A stretch of DNA of 64,000 nucleotides, from positions 19,222,260 through 19,286,259 of the forward strand of contig NC_081409.1 of assembly GCF_030272615.1 (NCBI RefSeq), given 5' to 3'. Position numbers and translations under genes: made by a program. Under the pieces are notes generated by a model. It ran no database searches and was not told the DNA's origin. It saw only the letters and a program-made list of their open reading frames with translations. Source of the stretch: Cryptomeria japonica. Its lineage: Eukaryota > Streptophyta > Pinopsida > Cupressales > Cupressaceae. Positions 1 through 12,013 of the stretch are shown here, in pieces; positions within the stretch are counted from its first letter, which is position 1; each line of letters starts with the position of its first letter.

Positions 1-1449
1 GAGCATCCCCGATTGATGAGCAATCTTGCATCAACCAAAAATATTTCCTTTCAGTTTTGTTATTGTTTAGTTCCTTGTATAGTTTTTTGTATTTTTACCA
101 ATATGTACTGGTAGTTGCTTGTTCTTCATGGCAGATCTTGTTTGTAGCTTCCTGGCGGTTTCATATGGTTGATTCTAGATTTCTAGTTCATTTGGGTTAT
201 TCTTTAGTCAATTATCACTCTCGGTTGCTTGCTTTTGGGTTCCCGGGACAATTCTTGTGCTTACCAGTTGGTTTTTCTTCATTACAGGTGTAATTATTGG
301 CATGTGGATCCATCTTGGGTCTTGTTTGATGTTCTTTGGCATGTGGTCGACCTTCCTACTGAACCGCATCACTTGGTTGTTATTTTCCAGAAGGATTTCT
401 TAAATCTTAGGGCCTACCTAATTACACATTTCGTTTTCCTACATTGGTGGATGTAATCCTTTGAGGCCGACCCGGATATGTTCCGGTGGATATAAATATG
501 ATGTTATGTAATCATTTGGAAGGGAAAAGGAAGTAGAACTAAGAATAAGGATTGAGATTTGCATGTTGTGATCCGGTTGATTCTTAGAGTCCCAGTTGGA
601 TTGTATCTGGCTTGAAGCCTGCATATAACCGATTAACTACCAGATGTTCTTTGATGATAATATGAAGATTGTGGGTTGATTTTCAGAAGTCCTAAGGATG
701 TAATCAATTTTTTTATGTGAATTTTTTATGTTTCCTTACTACTTATGTTGTGTCTCTCTTGCTGCATAAGTTGGTTGACTCTTTTGAGGATTCTTATTGG
801 TTATGGCTGCATCAATTTTGGCCATGTTGGGGACTCTTGGTTTCAGCCCTCACTTTATCCAATGTGTACAAATACTTATTCAACAGTAGTGGATTGCAAT
901 AGGATAGATTCAACCCACTTCATAAGGTAATTGATAGTTTTTATGATAAAGATAATGTCCTTTAGAAGAAGGGAGAGATATTTTCCTAATAATATCAATT
1001 CCCTAAGTTTGAAACAACCAACGAGAAGCTTAAGCTAAGAGTTCTTGTGCAAGAGCTCTAATAAGATTGTTATGTTGCTAAAATTGAGGACATTCCTTGA
1101 CAAAGGAAAAAGAATCTTGTTTGATTATTTTTCAATAGTGTTCTATATGACTCAATTTGTGAACTAGAGGCTTACCACTAAAGTTTCCACCTCCAAAGCC
1201 TAAATGAGCTTCTTGGCGGGTGAGGGGTATCTTGACTTTATTCAAAAAGCAAAGAAGGCCATTATAAGGCCTTCAGTAAAGAATGTTAGATAAGATGATA
1301 TATTGAGCTAAAAGCTTTCGAATTCAAACACGGGTATTCTTATTAGCATCATCAAGAAAACTTTCAAACTTCAGATAGCTATAGATATGAGAAAACCATT
1401 CCCTTGAGTTTATATGAGCACCCATAAGACTATCAAGTTCAGATTGATT
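1..1449. other. Unassigned repeat-like sequence
   Basis: No gene could be supported here. Short open frames at 57-456 and 717-930 are low-complexity, hydrophobic and overlap in different frames, as expected of noncoding T-rich DNA. The stretch lies on the 3' side of the minus-strand gypsy relic that follows, so it may be that element's 3' part or an LTR. I saw no terminal repeat partner in the window to prove it. Confidence 0.4.
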
Positions 1450-1489
1450 AGAAACAACAAGGGAGAGGAGAGTGTGTAAAGCAAAGTGA

Positions 1490-1990
1490 TATCCATTTGC
1501 ACTATAGTCAGTTGTGCAAGGGAGGTTGGGCTCACCATAGCATCCACATGATAATTTTCTCTCCTGGATATGCTACTGATGGTATGGGAAGAGAAATGAC
1601 CAAGGAGAGTCAAAGCCAAATCCCTATACTAAGATAGCTTAGACTACTTAGCACAATATTCTCCCATGATTTTATTTATGATAAGCTCAGAATCACTGTG
1701 AATGTGAATATGTGCAACATTAGAAGCAATCATGGAGCACAAATCAATGATAAGGGCTTCGTACTCAGTGATGTTATAAAAGCAATGAAATTCAAGTCAA
1801 AAGGAGAGAAGATATAGTCTTCCTTCAGGTGAGATCAATACTACACCTGCTTTGAAACTAGTTTGACATCTAGACCCATCGAAATACATTTCCCATATAG
1901 CTTCACAATTGATCGTAAAATTCTCATCAGGAAACAAGTAGAGAGTAGGAAACGATTTAGGTAAAGGAGCTTCCACCAACTGATCAATGA
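1490..1990 (-). pseudogene. Second (archaeal-type) RNase H, degenerate
   Basis: Frame 1797-1979 contains WEMYFDGSRCQTSFKAGVVLISPEGRL, matching the N-terminal strand of the additional RNase H of Tat-lineage gypsy elements. Frame 1410-1619 contains ISRRENYHVDAMVSPTSLAQL, matching the C-terminal region where the last catalytic Asp (H-V-D-A) normally lies. The two pieces are in different frames with stops between. Two RNase H domains in a row are the reason for the Tat/Ogre call. Confidence 0.6.
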
Positions 1991-2079
1991 CAACTTGACC
2001 CTTGAATTATTTTTGAGTCATGAATTTAAGATCAAACTTAGAAAGCAACATTACCCATTTCACTAATCTTCCAAAAAGA

Positions 2080-2481
2080 TCAACTCTAGAGAAAAGATGC
2101 TTAAGAAAGTCATTTTAACAATCATTTGAGTTTTCGCATGAAGGAGATAGTGTTTTAACATCTATGTCACAAAGACAAGAGGTAGACATTGTTTTTCCAT
2201 GGCTTAATATCGAGTTTCATAATCAACAAGAATACAACTAATGTGGTAGAATGCCCTTTCCCTACCATCATAGTCATACTAGGCCAACAAGGCTACTAAA
2301 AAATTTGATGATGTTGAGATATAAAGGAGAAAGGGTAGATATCTTGTATAGCTAGCATTAAGATAGGGGGATAGGCCAAGTAGCACTTGATAGAATCAAA
2401 AGCCTTTTGGCACTCATCATCCCATTTGACACATACATCTTTCTTCAACAAATGCATGAATATAAGGGAACAATCAACCAA
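2080..2481 (-). pseudogene. Gypsy RNase H (first, RT-linked), degenerate
   Basis: The frame at 2296-2481 contains VKWDDECQKAFDSIKCYLAYPPIL, the conserved start of the RNase H-like domain that follows RT in gypsy polyproteins. Sequence to about 2080 keeps the orientation but has several stops. It lies immediately downstream of the RT block, as expected, and would degrade the RNA strand of the RNA-DNA hybrid in an active element. Confidence 0.65.
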
Positions 2482-2489
2482 TTGAGATA

Positions 2490-3235
2490 CATATCTATGA
2501 ATTGTTTGGATCTACCCTTGCAAACTATGAAGTTGTGAGATGTTCTTAGATGGAAGCATGTTAACAATTGCATCGATCTTATTTGTATCAACTTCAATTC
2601 CATGATGTGAAATAATGAATCCTAAAAGTTTTCCAACCTCAACACCAAAAATACACTTAAAACGATTTAGTCTCATCTTATAGAGGCAAATGCCTTTCAA
2701 AGATAAGATAGAGATCCTTAACATCATCTTGATGAGTCACAGATTCTGCCAAGGCTTCACTAACATAAACTTCTAGAATCTTTTGAATAAAGCCATGAAA
2801 GATAAGAGTCATCCCACACTAATAGGTTGCTCCAACATTCTTCAACACAAATAAAATGACTACATAAAAGAAGGTACCCCAAGGGGTTGTGAAGGTTGTC
2901 TTATATTGATCTTCCAGATTGATAAGGATCAAATTATAACCCAAGAATCCATCCATAAAAGAGAGTAAGGAATGGTCTGCAGTCAAATCAATATTCATAT
3001 CGATATTTGAAAGTGAAAAATTATCTTTGAGAGAAGCCTTGATATGATCACGAAAATCAATGGAAACTTGAATACGGCCATCAATTTTACTAATAGTGAC
3101 AATATTAATTATCAAAGCCTAAGAAGTGATAGGATGGATAAAAATAGCTTTTAAAATCTTTCCTATCTCAACCTTGACCAATATAGAAACCTTGGGATTC
3201 ATTTTACGAATCTTTTACTTAACGCTCTTGGCATG
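2490..3235 (-). pseudogene. Gypsy reverse transcriptase (degenerate)
   Basis: Frame 2819-3115 has GRIQVSIDFRDHIKAS, LSFMDGFLGYN and YKTTFTTPWGTF, which are RT motifs of gypsy elements, and 2512-2727 continues with KLLGFIISHHGIEVDTNKID, the C-terminal RT segment. Between them the expected catalytic Y-V-D-D box reads Y-V-S-E near 2756-2767, so both active-site aspartates are gone. A frameshift separates the two blocks. The enzyme would copy RNA into DNA in the cytoplasmic particle if intact; this copy cannot. Confidence 0.8.
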
Positions 3236-4319
3236 GGAACATAGGACGATATTGTGAAATACTATAGACTCATCAGTGCCAGACATATACTCATATGACC
3301 AAGCAAAAATATAAAAATATTGAAGCAAGAGGTCAAAATGTGATTTGAATTATTCCAAGGAAAGGCATTACCCAATATTAATTACCTTCTCATAATATTT
3401 AGGATCCATGATAACATCAGTAGTATATCCTTTAAGGAGAGTACTACGGTCTTTGGGATGAGGTATAAAAGTATTCTCAACATCATAAGATAAAGATTCC
3501 TCCTTATCAGTACTACAAATATATTCACCAAAATATGCTTGACTATTCAAACAATATGGGAATCAACATTTATGGCAATAAGAGGGTTTCCTCTAAAGAT
3601 TCCTTTGAAGAGAAAATATCTAAATTAACTTTATTAGAAATTGCACCAGTATCAACATACTCTGGATGAATAAGCTTAAGAGGAAGAGGCTAGACAAAAA
3701 TCATGTTGCATTCAACCATTTTTTCGTCTTGCAGGATGTAGTACGATATCCAAGCCCACTATTATGATGGTGGTGCTCATGTTCCAAAGGAACTCAAATA
3801 CCTTTCTCATTAGTTCTACAACCTCTACCACCATAGCCATATTTAGAAAGTAGATCAAACCTTGTCCCTATAGATGTAATGCAACTATCTATAGTTGGGG
3901 GATTGATGTAGAAGAAATGATCAACATGATAAGTATCACCCAAATTTATAGATGCATAATCATCTTTATGAAAGAGATATAAGGAGTTTTCAAGAGGATC
4001 GGATTCACTTTGTATTCATTGATGTGAGAATAAATGAAATCCAAATATCCTAGTCATTTTCCAAACATGCATTTACTTTAGATGGAGAAGATGACTTAAC
4101 TAGAGATGAAGAAAAAGTTGAATGAACAAAGGTAGACTTAGGGCCTTCTACTTTAGGAGAATATACCTTCAGAGGGTCATCTTTGGGAGGACCCTATTTC
4201 TTGTGTAACTCTTCTTCAAGGGAAATCTCCTTGTAGGCTTCCTCTTTAGGGGATACCACAGAAGTAGAAGTCAACACATTAGAAGACAACAATGGAATAT
4301 AGTTATGAAAAGACAGTGT

Positions 4320-5040
4320 AATCGTTTCCTAACCAACTATTGTCATTTGACATAAGTGCATAGCATTAAGGTCAACCTTGATAGAAAAAACCTAATTCTT
4401 AGAAGGGTAGATGAAACTGCTCCCAAAGTATGCAGCCATAGTCTACCTATAAGAAGATTATAAGGTAGAGGTCCTGGCATCACATATATCAAGGTTGGAA
4501 TAGTAACCAGACTGATCCTTGAAGGAGAAATAATAGTGTCCAAAGTAGTCTTACCAGTATTATCAAAGTCATGAATGAACAAAGAAGATGAAACAAGAGA
4601 ATTTGGATCCACCTCGATTTTTAGTAACAAGTCTATACTACTAACGTTGAATGTTGAACCAATATCAATGAGAGTCTTCCTAATACCAACACCATTGACA
4701 TAAACAATCATCATCAATAGATATACTAGATTCCTTACTTGTAGAGGTAGGAGTTCATATGCATATAATGCAATATTTGATGTATCTGCATGAATATGAT
4801 CCATCAGTGCATTCAAATTTACAAGCCTAGAAAAAGAGGGAAACAAAATATTTTGAAGAGCTTCTTAAAGCATACCCTGATAAACTGGAGTGGTCTGAAG
4901 AAAATCCCATAGTGAGATCTTAGCACTCGAAGTTTCTCAATAAGTCATAGCCACTAGGTTTCTTGGAGATGAGCTTAGGTTCTTGAGGAAGGTCTTGTTG
5001 GGAATGTGGTAATGAAACATTAGATTGATTAAAATTCTAC
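4320..5040 (-). pseudogene. Gypsy aspartic protease region (degenerate)
   Basis: The longest frame (4343-4846) contains NGVGIRKTLIDIGSTFNV, which matches a retropepsin active-site loop in which the usual D-T-G is D-I-G. Near its C-terminal end it has PYNLLIGRLWLHTLGAVSST, matching the conserved flap-distal segment of plant gypsy proteases. Residues upstream in a shifted frame (about 4850-5040) still read like the linker before the protease. Loss of the Thr next to the catalytic Asp, plus stops at both ends, make it non-functional. Confidence 0.75.
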
Positions 5041-6367
5041 TTATTTCTTTTTGTATTGTACGTATGAGCTGATGAGTGCAAATTATGTTCCATTTTATGC
5101 CATATTTTAGCCTATTTCATGTATGTTCAAATTCATTTCTATATTTCATTTCCATTCCATTTTATATATCATTCTACCATTTACATTGCATATGATTAAA
5201 TATTAATAAGTGATATTTAATTTAGTGTTGAGTTAAAATATGGAACTTAATTATTGATTGTTTTTACTAATAAGTATTGTTATTTTTTAGCCTTGGAAAT
5301 ATATTTTGCAGCATGCATATTTCCTATCATATAGAACCCTCCTGTCACTTTCTGGCTAGGAATTTCTTTATTTTACCTTTTCACCCATAACTTCATTCTA
5401 TCATATTTTTAAAAGATGATGTTAGCTTCCAAGGTAGTGTTGTTGTTGATTGTGCATGAGATTTAAATAATCACAAGAACTCATGAGAGAGCTGAAATCC
5501 TGAGGTTTCTTATTTTTTGTTTACAAAATAGTTTATGACCAGCAGTGAAGATTATTCAATGAATTTGGGTGGTTATAGTTGGTTCCATCTTCTGTTTTTG
5601 TTTTGACCATATTTCCATCTCAACACTATCTTTTTAGTATGGATCTGTGATAACAAATTTACTGTGCGAAGGAAACAAAAAATATTCACATTTGCATTTA
5701 TAACAATATTGTTTTTAACTTGTGATTGGCAGTCAAGGCTTCACGTAAGCCTCTAAATTTGTAGTTTATTGGCCACGAGCCAAAACACACAATCTATTTT
5801 ATATCAAGCTTGTTATTATTTGTTATGGCCTGACCTCTATATATATGGTCGGCTAAAAGAAGTGCAGGCATATTATTGTAAGCAAAAGTTTGGTATCAAC
5901 TGTATTATTTCTGATAAATTTGACAATGTTTTTCATGATCAAAGTAGCAGCGTAAGAAATTTGTTTTGTTTTATCACTCAACGGACTAAGGAGGCAGGGC
6001 CCACTTCTTGGGACGTATGGTGAATTTTGTAATTTAGCGATGTGTTTATTTTCATTCTTAATTAATGTTATTTGCAAGTGTGATTTATTATTGTTCAAAT
6101 TCCTATAATTATTAAAAGTTGTTGTTCATGTCATTGGGAAGTGACTGTTCCTATCGCTAGGATCATTTTCATTTGTTGTAATTTTATTTCCATAACTGCA
6201 TTCATTCCCAATCATCTAACGACTTTCACCCCTTTGTGTCATATAGCCCTGACATCTTTCGCAAGTTTACTTTATGGGTTAATAGGTAGACCAAGCTGAA
6301 TCTAGTGATTAATTCATCTTATTTCTTTACTCCAGCGTTGGCCTATCATGAGTAACAAAGTTATAAG
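5041..6367. other. No gene recognised; host flank of E1
   Basis: AT-rich sequence with only short, unconvincing frames. The last five bases (6363-6367, ATAAG) are the left target-site duplication of E1. On the minus strand about 6325-6362 may continue the reading frame of the fragment at 13021-13436 once E1 is removed. Confidence 0.5.
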
Positions 6368-7426
6368 TGTTGGTATTTTGGTATGGTTTTGTCATTGATG
6401 TCAACACCTACTGGATACACCTACTTTGGAGATCCAACAACATTCACCAACAAGCAGTAATCTGTGCAACAGTTATTGGTATATGGTTAACCAGCAGGAT
6501 ATAATGTTCATCGGTACCTGGAATGACATGGAAGACACTTGGTAATGTCGAAGACATCATGTGGACACTTTATTTTGAAGAAATAATCATTGGTATATTC
6601 ATATTTGCATATTTTCTTTTACTGGCAAATAGGTCCAGGTTATCTAGGGTTACACCGACAGGTTTATCTTTTCCAGATCAGCATGGCATGCTATGGAGAT
6701 GATTTATTATTGTTGTAAATGCATTAAGCCGATATGTTTAATCGGTTATTGCATCAGATATCATATTATTTGTAAAATGTTTTTATTGTAATATCTTGTA
6801 GAGCCGACCTACTAAAATTGGTCTTAGGGTATGGTATAAATGTAAGATCTTAATTATAAGATCAAGTGTGGAATGCAAAAAAGATTTGAGTGAAGGTATA
6901 TGCAAGATCAAGCATAGGCATACACGAAGACATCATTTGAAGGTGAAGTTAGGTTTTTGTAGAAGCATACCAGCATTACACCGGTACTGAATCCAACATA
7001 TGAAGATGCTATTTTATGCAGTACATTCTTATTGGATTTAACCATCCAACTGTAGTCAGTGTGACTCCCATTTGTGATTGAGAAGTGAGCTCTAGGTTGT
7101 TGGCCTTTTTGCATGTGTAGACCCCTTTTGTACACTTACCATCTGTAGTAGTATCATCTGATTGTGGGTAAGGTTTCCCACCGTGGTTTTTCCCCTTACA
7201 GGGTTTCCACGTACAAATATTGGTGTCATGTGTTGTGGATGACTTTATGTTTATGTTTCATGCATTAATCCTTACCGATATAGCGATTTACTGTTAACAC
7301 TATCTACCGGCATACTTAATTGGTTTACCGGCATTAAGCATTAAGTTGGTTAATTAGTTTTTGGTTTGAATTTATTAGACAACTGATTCACCCCCCCCCC
7401 CTCTCAATTGTCTCCGGGACCTAACA
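6368..7426 (+). repeat. E1 5' LTR
   Basis: Starts TGTTGG and ends CCTAACA (TG...CA termini). It matches the copy at 11974-13020 along its length but has an extra direct repeat of about 13 bp near 6408-6422. It contains the D arm near 6388-6407, the hairpin CCGTGG...CCACG at 7180-7211 and a poly-C run just before the end (7390-7401). The promoter and polyadenylation signals of the element should lie here; I did not pinpoint a TATA box. Confidence 0.95.
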
Positions 7427-7428
7427 AT

Positions 7429-7440
7429 TGGTATCAGAGC
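7429..7440 (+). promoter_or_regulatory. E1 primer-binding site (initiator tRNA-Met)
   Basis: TGGTATCAGAGC, three bases after the LTR end, is the usual plant copia primer-binding site, complementary to the 3' end of initiator tRNA-Met, where minus-strand DNA synthesis starts. Confidence 0.92.
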
Positions 7441-7483
7441 TTAGTCCTCTTTTTGTAGAAGTTTAACAACATGAGGAGATCCA

Positions 7484-8825
7484 ATGTCTACTAATTATTT
7501 CAGGAAGGACAGTCATAAACTTGATGGAACCAACTATGGGATATGGAAGATTAGAATGGAGACACATTTGAATTGCATCAGTAAAGACATCTGGGAACTT
7601 ACTAAGAATGGTTATACTGCTACTGTAGCTGGTCAGACTGCTCCAACTACCCTAGCCAAAGATGAAGAAAATGATTGCAAAACAAGAGAAGCACTCTTGA
7701 GCGCATTATCTGATCAACAAATCATGGGATAGGTCTACTGCTAAAGCTATTTGGGATCATTTGGAAACACTAAATGAAGGAGATTCCACAATCAAAATTG
7801 CAAAACTTGAAAGCTTCCGAGTGAGGTATGAACATCTGAAAATGGAAGAAGATGAAAGGATTTCTGCTTTTATGGAAAGAGTAAATGAAATTGTTTTGGG
7901 TATCAAATGTTGTGGAGGAACCTTGAGTGAGGATGAGATTGTTTCAAAAATCTTAAGATGTTTACCACCGACATATAAAATGAAGGTTACTGCTATAAAT
8001 GAGTTGAGAACAATGCCTAAAACATCAGTAACTAGGGATACATTGATTGGAAAACTTTCAGCTTTTGAAATTGAGGAATTTGGTCTTGTTGCTACTATAA
8101 AGACTGATTTGGCCTTTAAAGAATCAACATCATCAGCTCCATCATTTAACAAATCAGACTGGAGAGCATTTTATGCAAGAGAACTTGAAGAAACTAGGAA
8201 GGAGAATGAAGAGCTTGAAGAACTTGAAGCACTATTTGCAAGGAAAATGCCAAAAGGTCCAATTGGAAGTAAGTATGAAGGTAAAGCACCCTTTAAATGT
8301 TTTAACTGCAATAAGATTGGTCATATGGCTTCAAGATGCCCTCATAGACATGCTAGACTAAGAGAAGAAGCTAGAAGAACATACAAGCCTAATCCTGAAT
8401 ATCAAAGATACAGATTTAAGAAGAACAAAGATAAATCTTGTTACATTGTTGATGAAGGTGTGACTGATGATTCTGATGAGGATCCAATAGACAATGGATG
8501 GGTTTTTGTTGCTATAATAGAAGATCAACCGGCACCTATTGCTCAATCGGTAGAACAAGCCCTAGCAGCTAAAGTTGAATCAAAGGATGAATGGATTATT
8601 GACTCAGGATGCTCACATCATATGACTAGAGATAAAGGTAAATTCTTGAACTTTCAAGAATACAATGGAGGTTTAGTAAGATTTGGAGATGACAAAGCCT
8701 ATTCAATCAAAGGTAAGGGTTCAATATCTCTTGATGGTAAACATAACACTAAAAATGTCTACTATGTTGAAGGATTAAAGCATAATCTTTTAAGTGTTGG
8801 TCAATTAGTTGAGAAAGGTTTTTAG
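7484..8825 (+). pseudogene. E1 Gag and protease (degenerate)
   Basis: The ATG at 7484 opens a UBN2-type copia Gag (DGTNYGIWKIRMETHL). A frameshift near 7732 moves the frame, which resumes at 7740 and runs to a TAG at 8823. A single zinc knuckle, CFNCNKIGHMASRC (C-X2-C-X4-H-X4-C), lies near 8299-8340. The protease follows with active site WIIDSGCSHHM, then GLKHNLLSVGQL. Gag would build the particle and bind RNA; the protease would cut the polyprotein. The frameshift and stop make it non-functional. The same region in E2, E3 and E6 is closely similar, so these are one family. Confidence 0.9.
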
Positions 8826-9778
8826 TTACAATTTAAAAATGGAAAATGCAAAATCATGAATAGAACTGGTTTGGAAATTGCAACCAGTAATTAGACTAGA
8901 GGTAATATCTTTCATTTGAATAATAGTGAAAAGGCATGCTTAATTGCACATATAGATGAAAGTTGGTTATGCCATAAGAGACTATGTCATGTAAATTTTG
9001 ATTGTATGGTAAAAATCAGTACTTCTAAGGCAATTAGAGATCTACCTAAAATTGTGAAACCTCAAAACACAATTTGTAAAGAAAGTCAATTTGGAAAACA
9101 AGTTAGAGCTAGTTTCAAAAGTATTCCAGAAAAATCCAATAATGCTCTTGATTTAATTCACAATGATTTATGTGGTCCAACTAGAACTAAAAGCTTACAA
9201 GGTGATAGATATTTCATGCTAATTATTGATGATTATTCTAGAATGTGTTGGGTTACTTTTCTCAGAGAAAAATCAGAAGCACTTGGGAAGTTCAAACTAT
9301 TCAAAGCAATGGTTGAAATGAAAACAGTAAGAAAATCAAATGTTTAAGATCAGATCAAGGAGGAGAATTCACATCCAAGGATTTTAATACATTCTGTGAA
9401 GTGAATGGAATCAAAAGACAATTATCAGCACCTCGGACACCACAGCAAAATAGAGTTGTTGAAAGGAAAAACAGAACTATCTTGGATGCAGCAAGAAGTA
9501 TGTTATCAGAAGAAAATCTACCACATGTGTACTAGAGAGAGGCAGTAAGCACTGTTGTCTATACATTCAATAAAGTTCACATCAAAGGTGAAACTGGTAA
9601 GACCCCTCATGAACTATGGTTTGGTAATATTCCTACTCTTAAGTATTTCAGAATTTTTGGAAGTAAATGTTATATTAGAAGAGATGAGTATATTGGCAAA
9701 TTTGATCCTAGAAGTGATGAAGGAATTTTTCTTGGTTATTCATCTAAGAGCAAGGCATATAGATGTTTTAATAAAAGA
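8826..9778 (+). pseudogene. E1 integrase (degenerate)
   Basis: The pre-integrase zinc segment (HKRLCHVNFD) is followed by CKES where sister copies have CKEC, so the last Cys of the HHCC finger is lost. The catalytic core is recognisable (LIIDDYSRMCWVTFLREKSEA, RSDQGGEF, VVERKN). A stop and frameshift occur near 9345 and another stop replaces a Trp near 9534. The C-terminal part ([20 protein letters not shown]) is in a different frame. The protein would insert the cDNA into the genome; this copy cannot be made in one piece. Confidence 0.88.
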
Positions 9779-11629
9779 TTGCAGAAAATTGTTGAGAGTA
9801 CAAATGTAAAGATTGATGAACAATTCAGAGGAACTTCAAGGTATATAGACTCTAAACTGGAAACAGAAGTTATGACAAATGAACCTACACTGAATCCACC
9901 AGTACAGAATGAAGATCCAGTTACCCCGGTATCATTAGAAGATTCCACAGTAATTGAAGAACAACAACGAACAAAGACACACCGGTATGTAAGACTGAAT
10001 CATTCTAAAGATCAGATAATTGGAAAGAAATTTAAAGGAGTCATGACAAGAGGAAGATTGGCAAATGAAGAGGTATGTCTTATTTCTCAAATTGAACCAT
10101 CATCTATCAATGAAGCATGTGAAGATAAATTTTGGATTAAAGCTATGGAAGAAGAATTAGGACAAATTGAGAAAAATAATACTTGGACATTAGTTCCCCG
10201 GCCTAAAGATAAAAATGTAATTGGAACCAAATGGGTATTTAGAAACAAACTTAATGAAGATGGTAAGGTTGTCAGAAATAAAGCAAGACTAGTGTGTAAG
10301 GGATATTCTCAGAAAGAAGGAGTTGATTACAATGAAACCTTTTCACCGGTAGCCATAATTGAGGCAGTTAGATTATTCTTGGCTTTTGTAGCTCACAAGG
10401 ATTACAAAGTTTATCAAATGGATATTAAATGTGCATTTTTGAATGGAGATCTTGAAGAGGAAGTTTATATTGAACAACCTGATGGATTTTCTTTGACAGA
10501 TGACAATGATATGGTTTGCAGGTTAAGAAAAGCTTTGTATGGATTGAAACAAGCCCCAAGAGCTTGGTATGCAAGATTGGATAAGTATCTTTTAAAGATT
10601 GGTTTTACCAAAGGAAATGCAGATAGCAATTTATATTACAAAGTAACTAATGATGACATCTTGATTATTGAAGTATTTGTTGATGATATAATCTTTGGAG
10701 GAGAAGATGGATTATGTAAAGAATTTTCTCTTGAAATGCAACAAGAATTTGAAATGTCTATGATTGGAGAAATAAAATTATTTTTAGGATTGCAGATTTT
10801 ACAGACTGATAAAGGTATATTTTTTAGTCAATCCAAGTACTTGAAAGAACTACTAAAGAAATTTGGGATGGAGAACTCTAAACTAGTAAGCACACCTATG
10901 ACTACAAATGACAAAGTATCGCAAAAGGATGAATCTACACTTGTTAATCCAACTAGATACAAATCTATGATAGGAGGTCTACTGTATTTGACACAAACCA
11001 AGCCTGACATTATGAATGCAGTATGTATTGTTTCTAGATTTCAGAGTAATCCTAGGGAAAATCATGAATCAGCAGTGAAAAGGATTTTCCAGTACTTACA
11101 ATGCACAACAAATCTTGGATTATGGTATCCTAAAGATGAAAATTTTGATCTATGTGCATATACAAATGCAAATTGGGCAGGAGATGTGGATGATAGAAAA
11201 AGCACCACCGGAGGAGCATTCTTTCTTGGAAAGAGATTAGTTTCTTGGTTGAGTAAGAAATAGAGTTGTACATCTTTATCAACAGCAAAATCAGAATATG
11301 TTGTAGCAGCAACAAACTGTACATAGGTACTTTGGCTTAAGCAAATGTTGAAAGACATAAAGGTAAAATGCAAGGAACCTATTACTATATACTGTGATAA
11401 CACTGCAGCAATTGATATATCTAAAAATCTGGTATTACATTCTAAAACAAAACATGTTTCTATCAAACTGAATTTTCTAAGGGAAAAAGTTGAAGAAAAA
11501 GAGATAAAACTGGTTTATGTGAATACTAAAGAACAGCTTGCAAATATTTTCACAAAACCTTTGCCTAAGGAAACTTTTGAGTATCTCAGAGATCGGCTTA
11601 GAGTCATACCACCACCGGTAGAGACTTAG
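9779..11629 (+). pseudogene. E1 reverse transcriptase and RNase H (nearly open, two late stops)
   Basis: A long frame of 494 codons (9779-11263) spans the end of integrase, the linker and the RT. RT motifs are complete: [64 protein letters not shown] and the catalytic box [12 protein letters not shown]. RNase H begins with [22 protein letters not shown], where the usual Asp-Ser is changed. TAG stops at 11261-11263 and near 11324 interrupt it, and the frame 11345-11629 completes it (IYCDNTAAIDISKN, KEQLANIFTKPLPKETFEYLRD). This is the best preserved enzyme block of the window. Confidence 0.92.
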
Positions 11630-11771
11630 ACAGTTGATGATTGTCATCAACCGACATAATTAAATGGACAAATCTTTTATTCCGGTATTTGATGAGGAAG
11701 CTACTTCTTAGGGGGAGTAATTGGTATATTGAATTGATTGGTATTTTGTATGAACTTGACCTTTTTGTGAC

Positions 11772-12013
11772 TTTGGCATTTGATTTCAAAGGGGGAGAGA
11801 TATCTATGGAAAAACACATTAACACATTATCTTTTTGGTAAGAAAAAGAGATTTTAGGGGAGAGATTTTGAAAAAGAGAAATGGAGATTGTTGGTTTTTG
11901 TATTTGGCATTTCTATTTTGGCACTGTGATGGTTTTTCCATCTTGTGTTGCCATCAATGCCAAAGGGGGAGATTATTGGTATTTTGGTATGGTTTTGCCA
12001 TTGATGTCAACAC
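11772..12013 (+). promoter_or_regulatory. E1 U/M/D arm set with two polypurine tracts
   Basis: Arm U (11772-11790) ends in a purine tract, AAAGGGGGAGA (11788-11798). Arm M (11945-11964, GTGTTGCCATCAATGCCAAA) ends in the true 3' tract (11962-11972), directly before the LTR. Arm D (11994-12013) is inside the LTR. M is complementary to D at 18 of 20 positions and to U with a one-base insertion. The tract next to the LTR primes plus-strand DNA; the role of the arms is not known to me. Confidence 0.8.

Larger units (their letters stand above)
1450..5040 (-). mobile_element. Ty3/gypsy relic, probably Tat/Ogre-like, minus strand
   Basis: Translated blocks on the minus strand follow the order protease, reverse transcriptase, RNase H, second RNase H when read from high to low coordinates. 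A second RNase H after the first is characteristic of the Tat lineage of plant gypsy elements; that assignment comes from family knowledge, not from a search. Every block is broken by stops and frameshifts, and I found no LTR pair, primer site, integrase or clear gag. It is an old dead copy. Its 5' side may once have continued into the unknown fragment at 13021-13436, now separated by E1. Confidence 0.75.

Noticed and set aside
5769-6023. 84-codon frame between the gypsy relic and E1
   Set aside because: Low support: no motif, overlaps an antisense frame, and the composition is like the flanks.
7757-8152. 131-codon minus-strand frame in E1
   Set aside because: Antisense of a strongly supported Gag frame, Ser/Ile/Val-rich as expected of a shadow.
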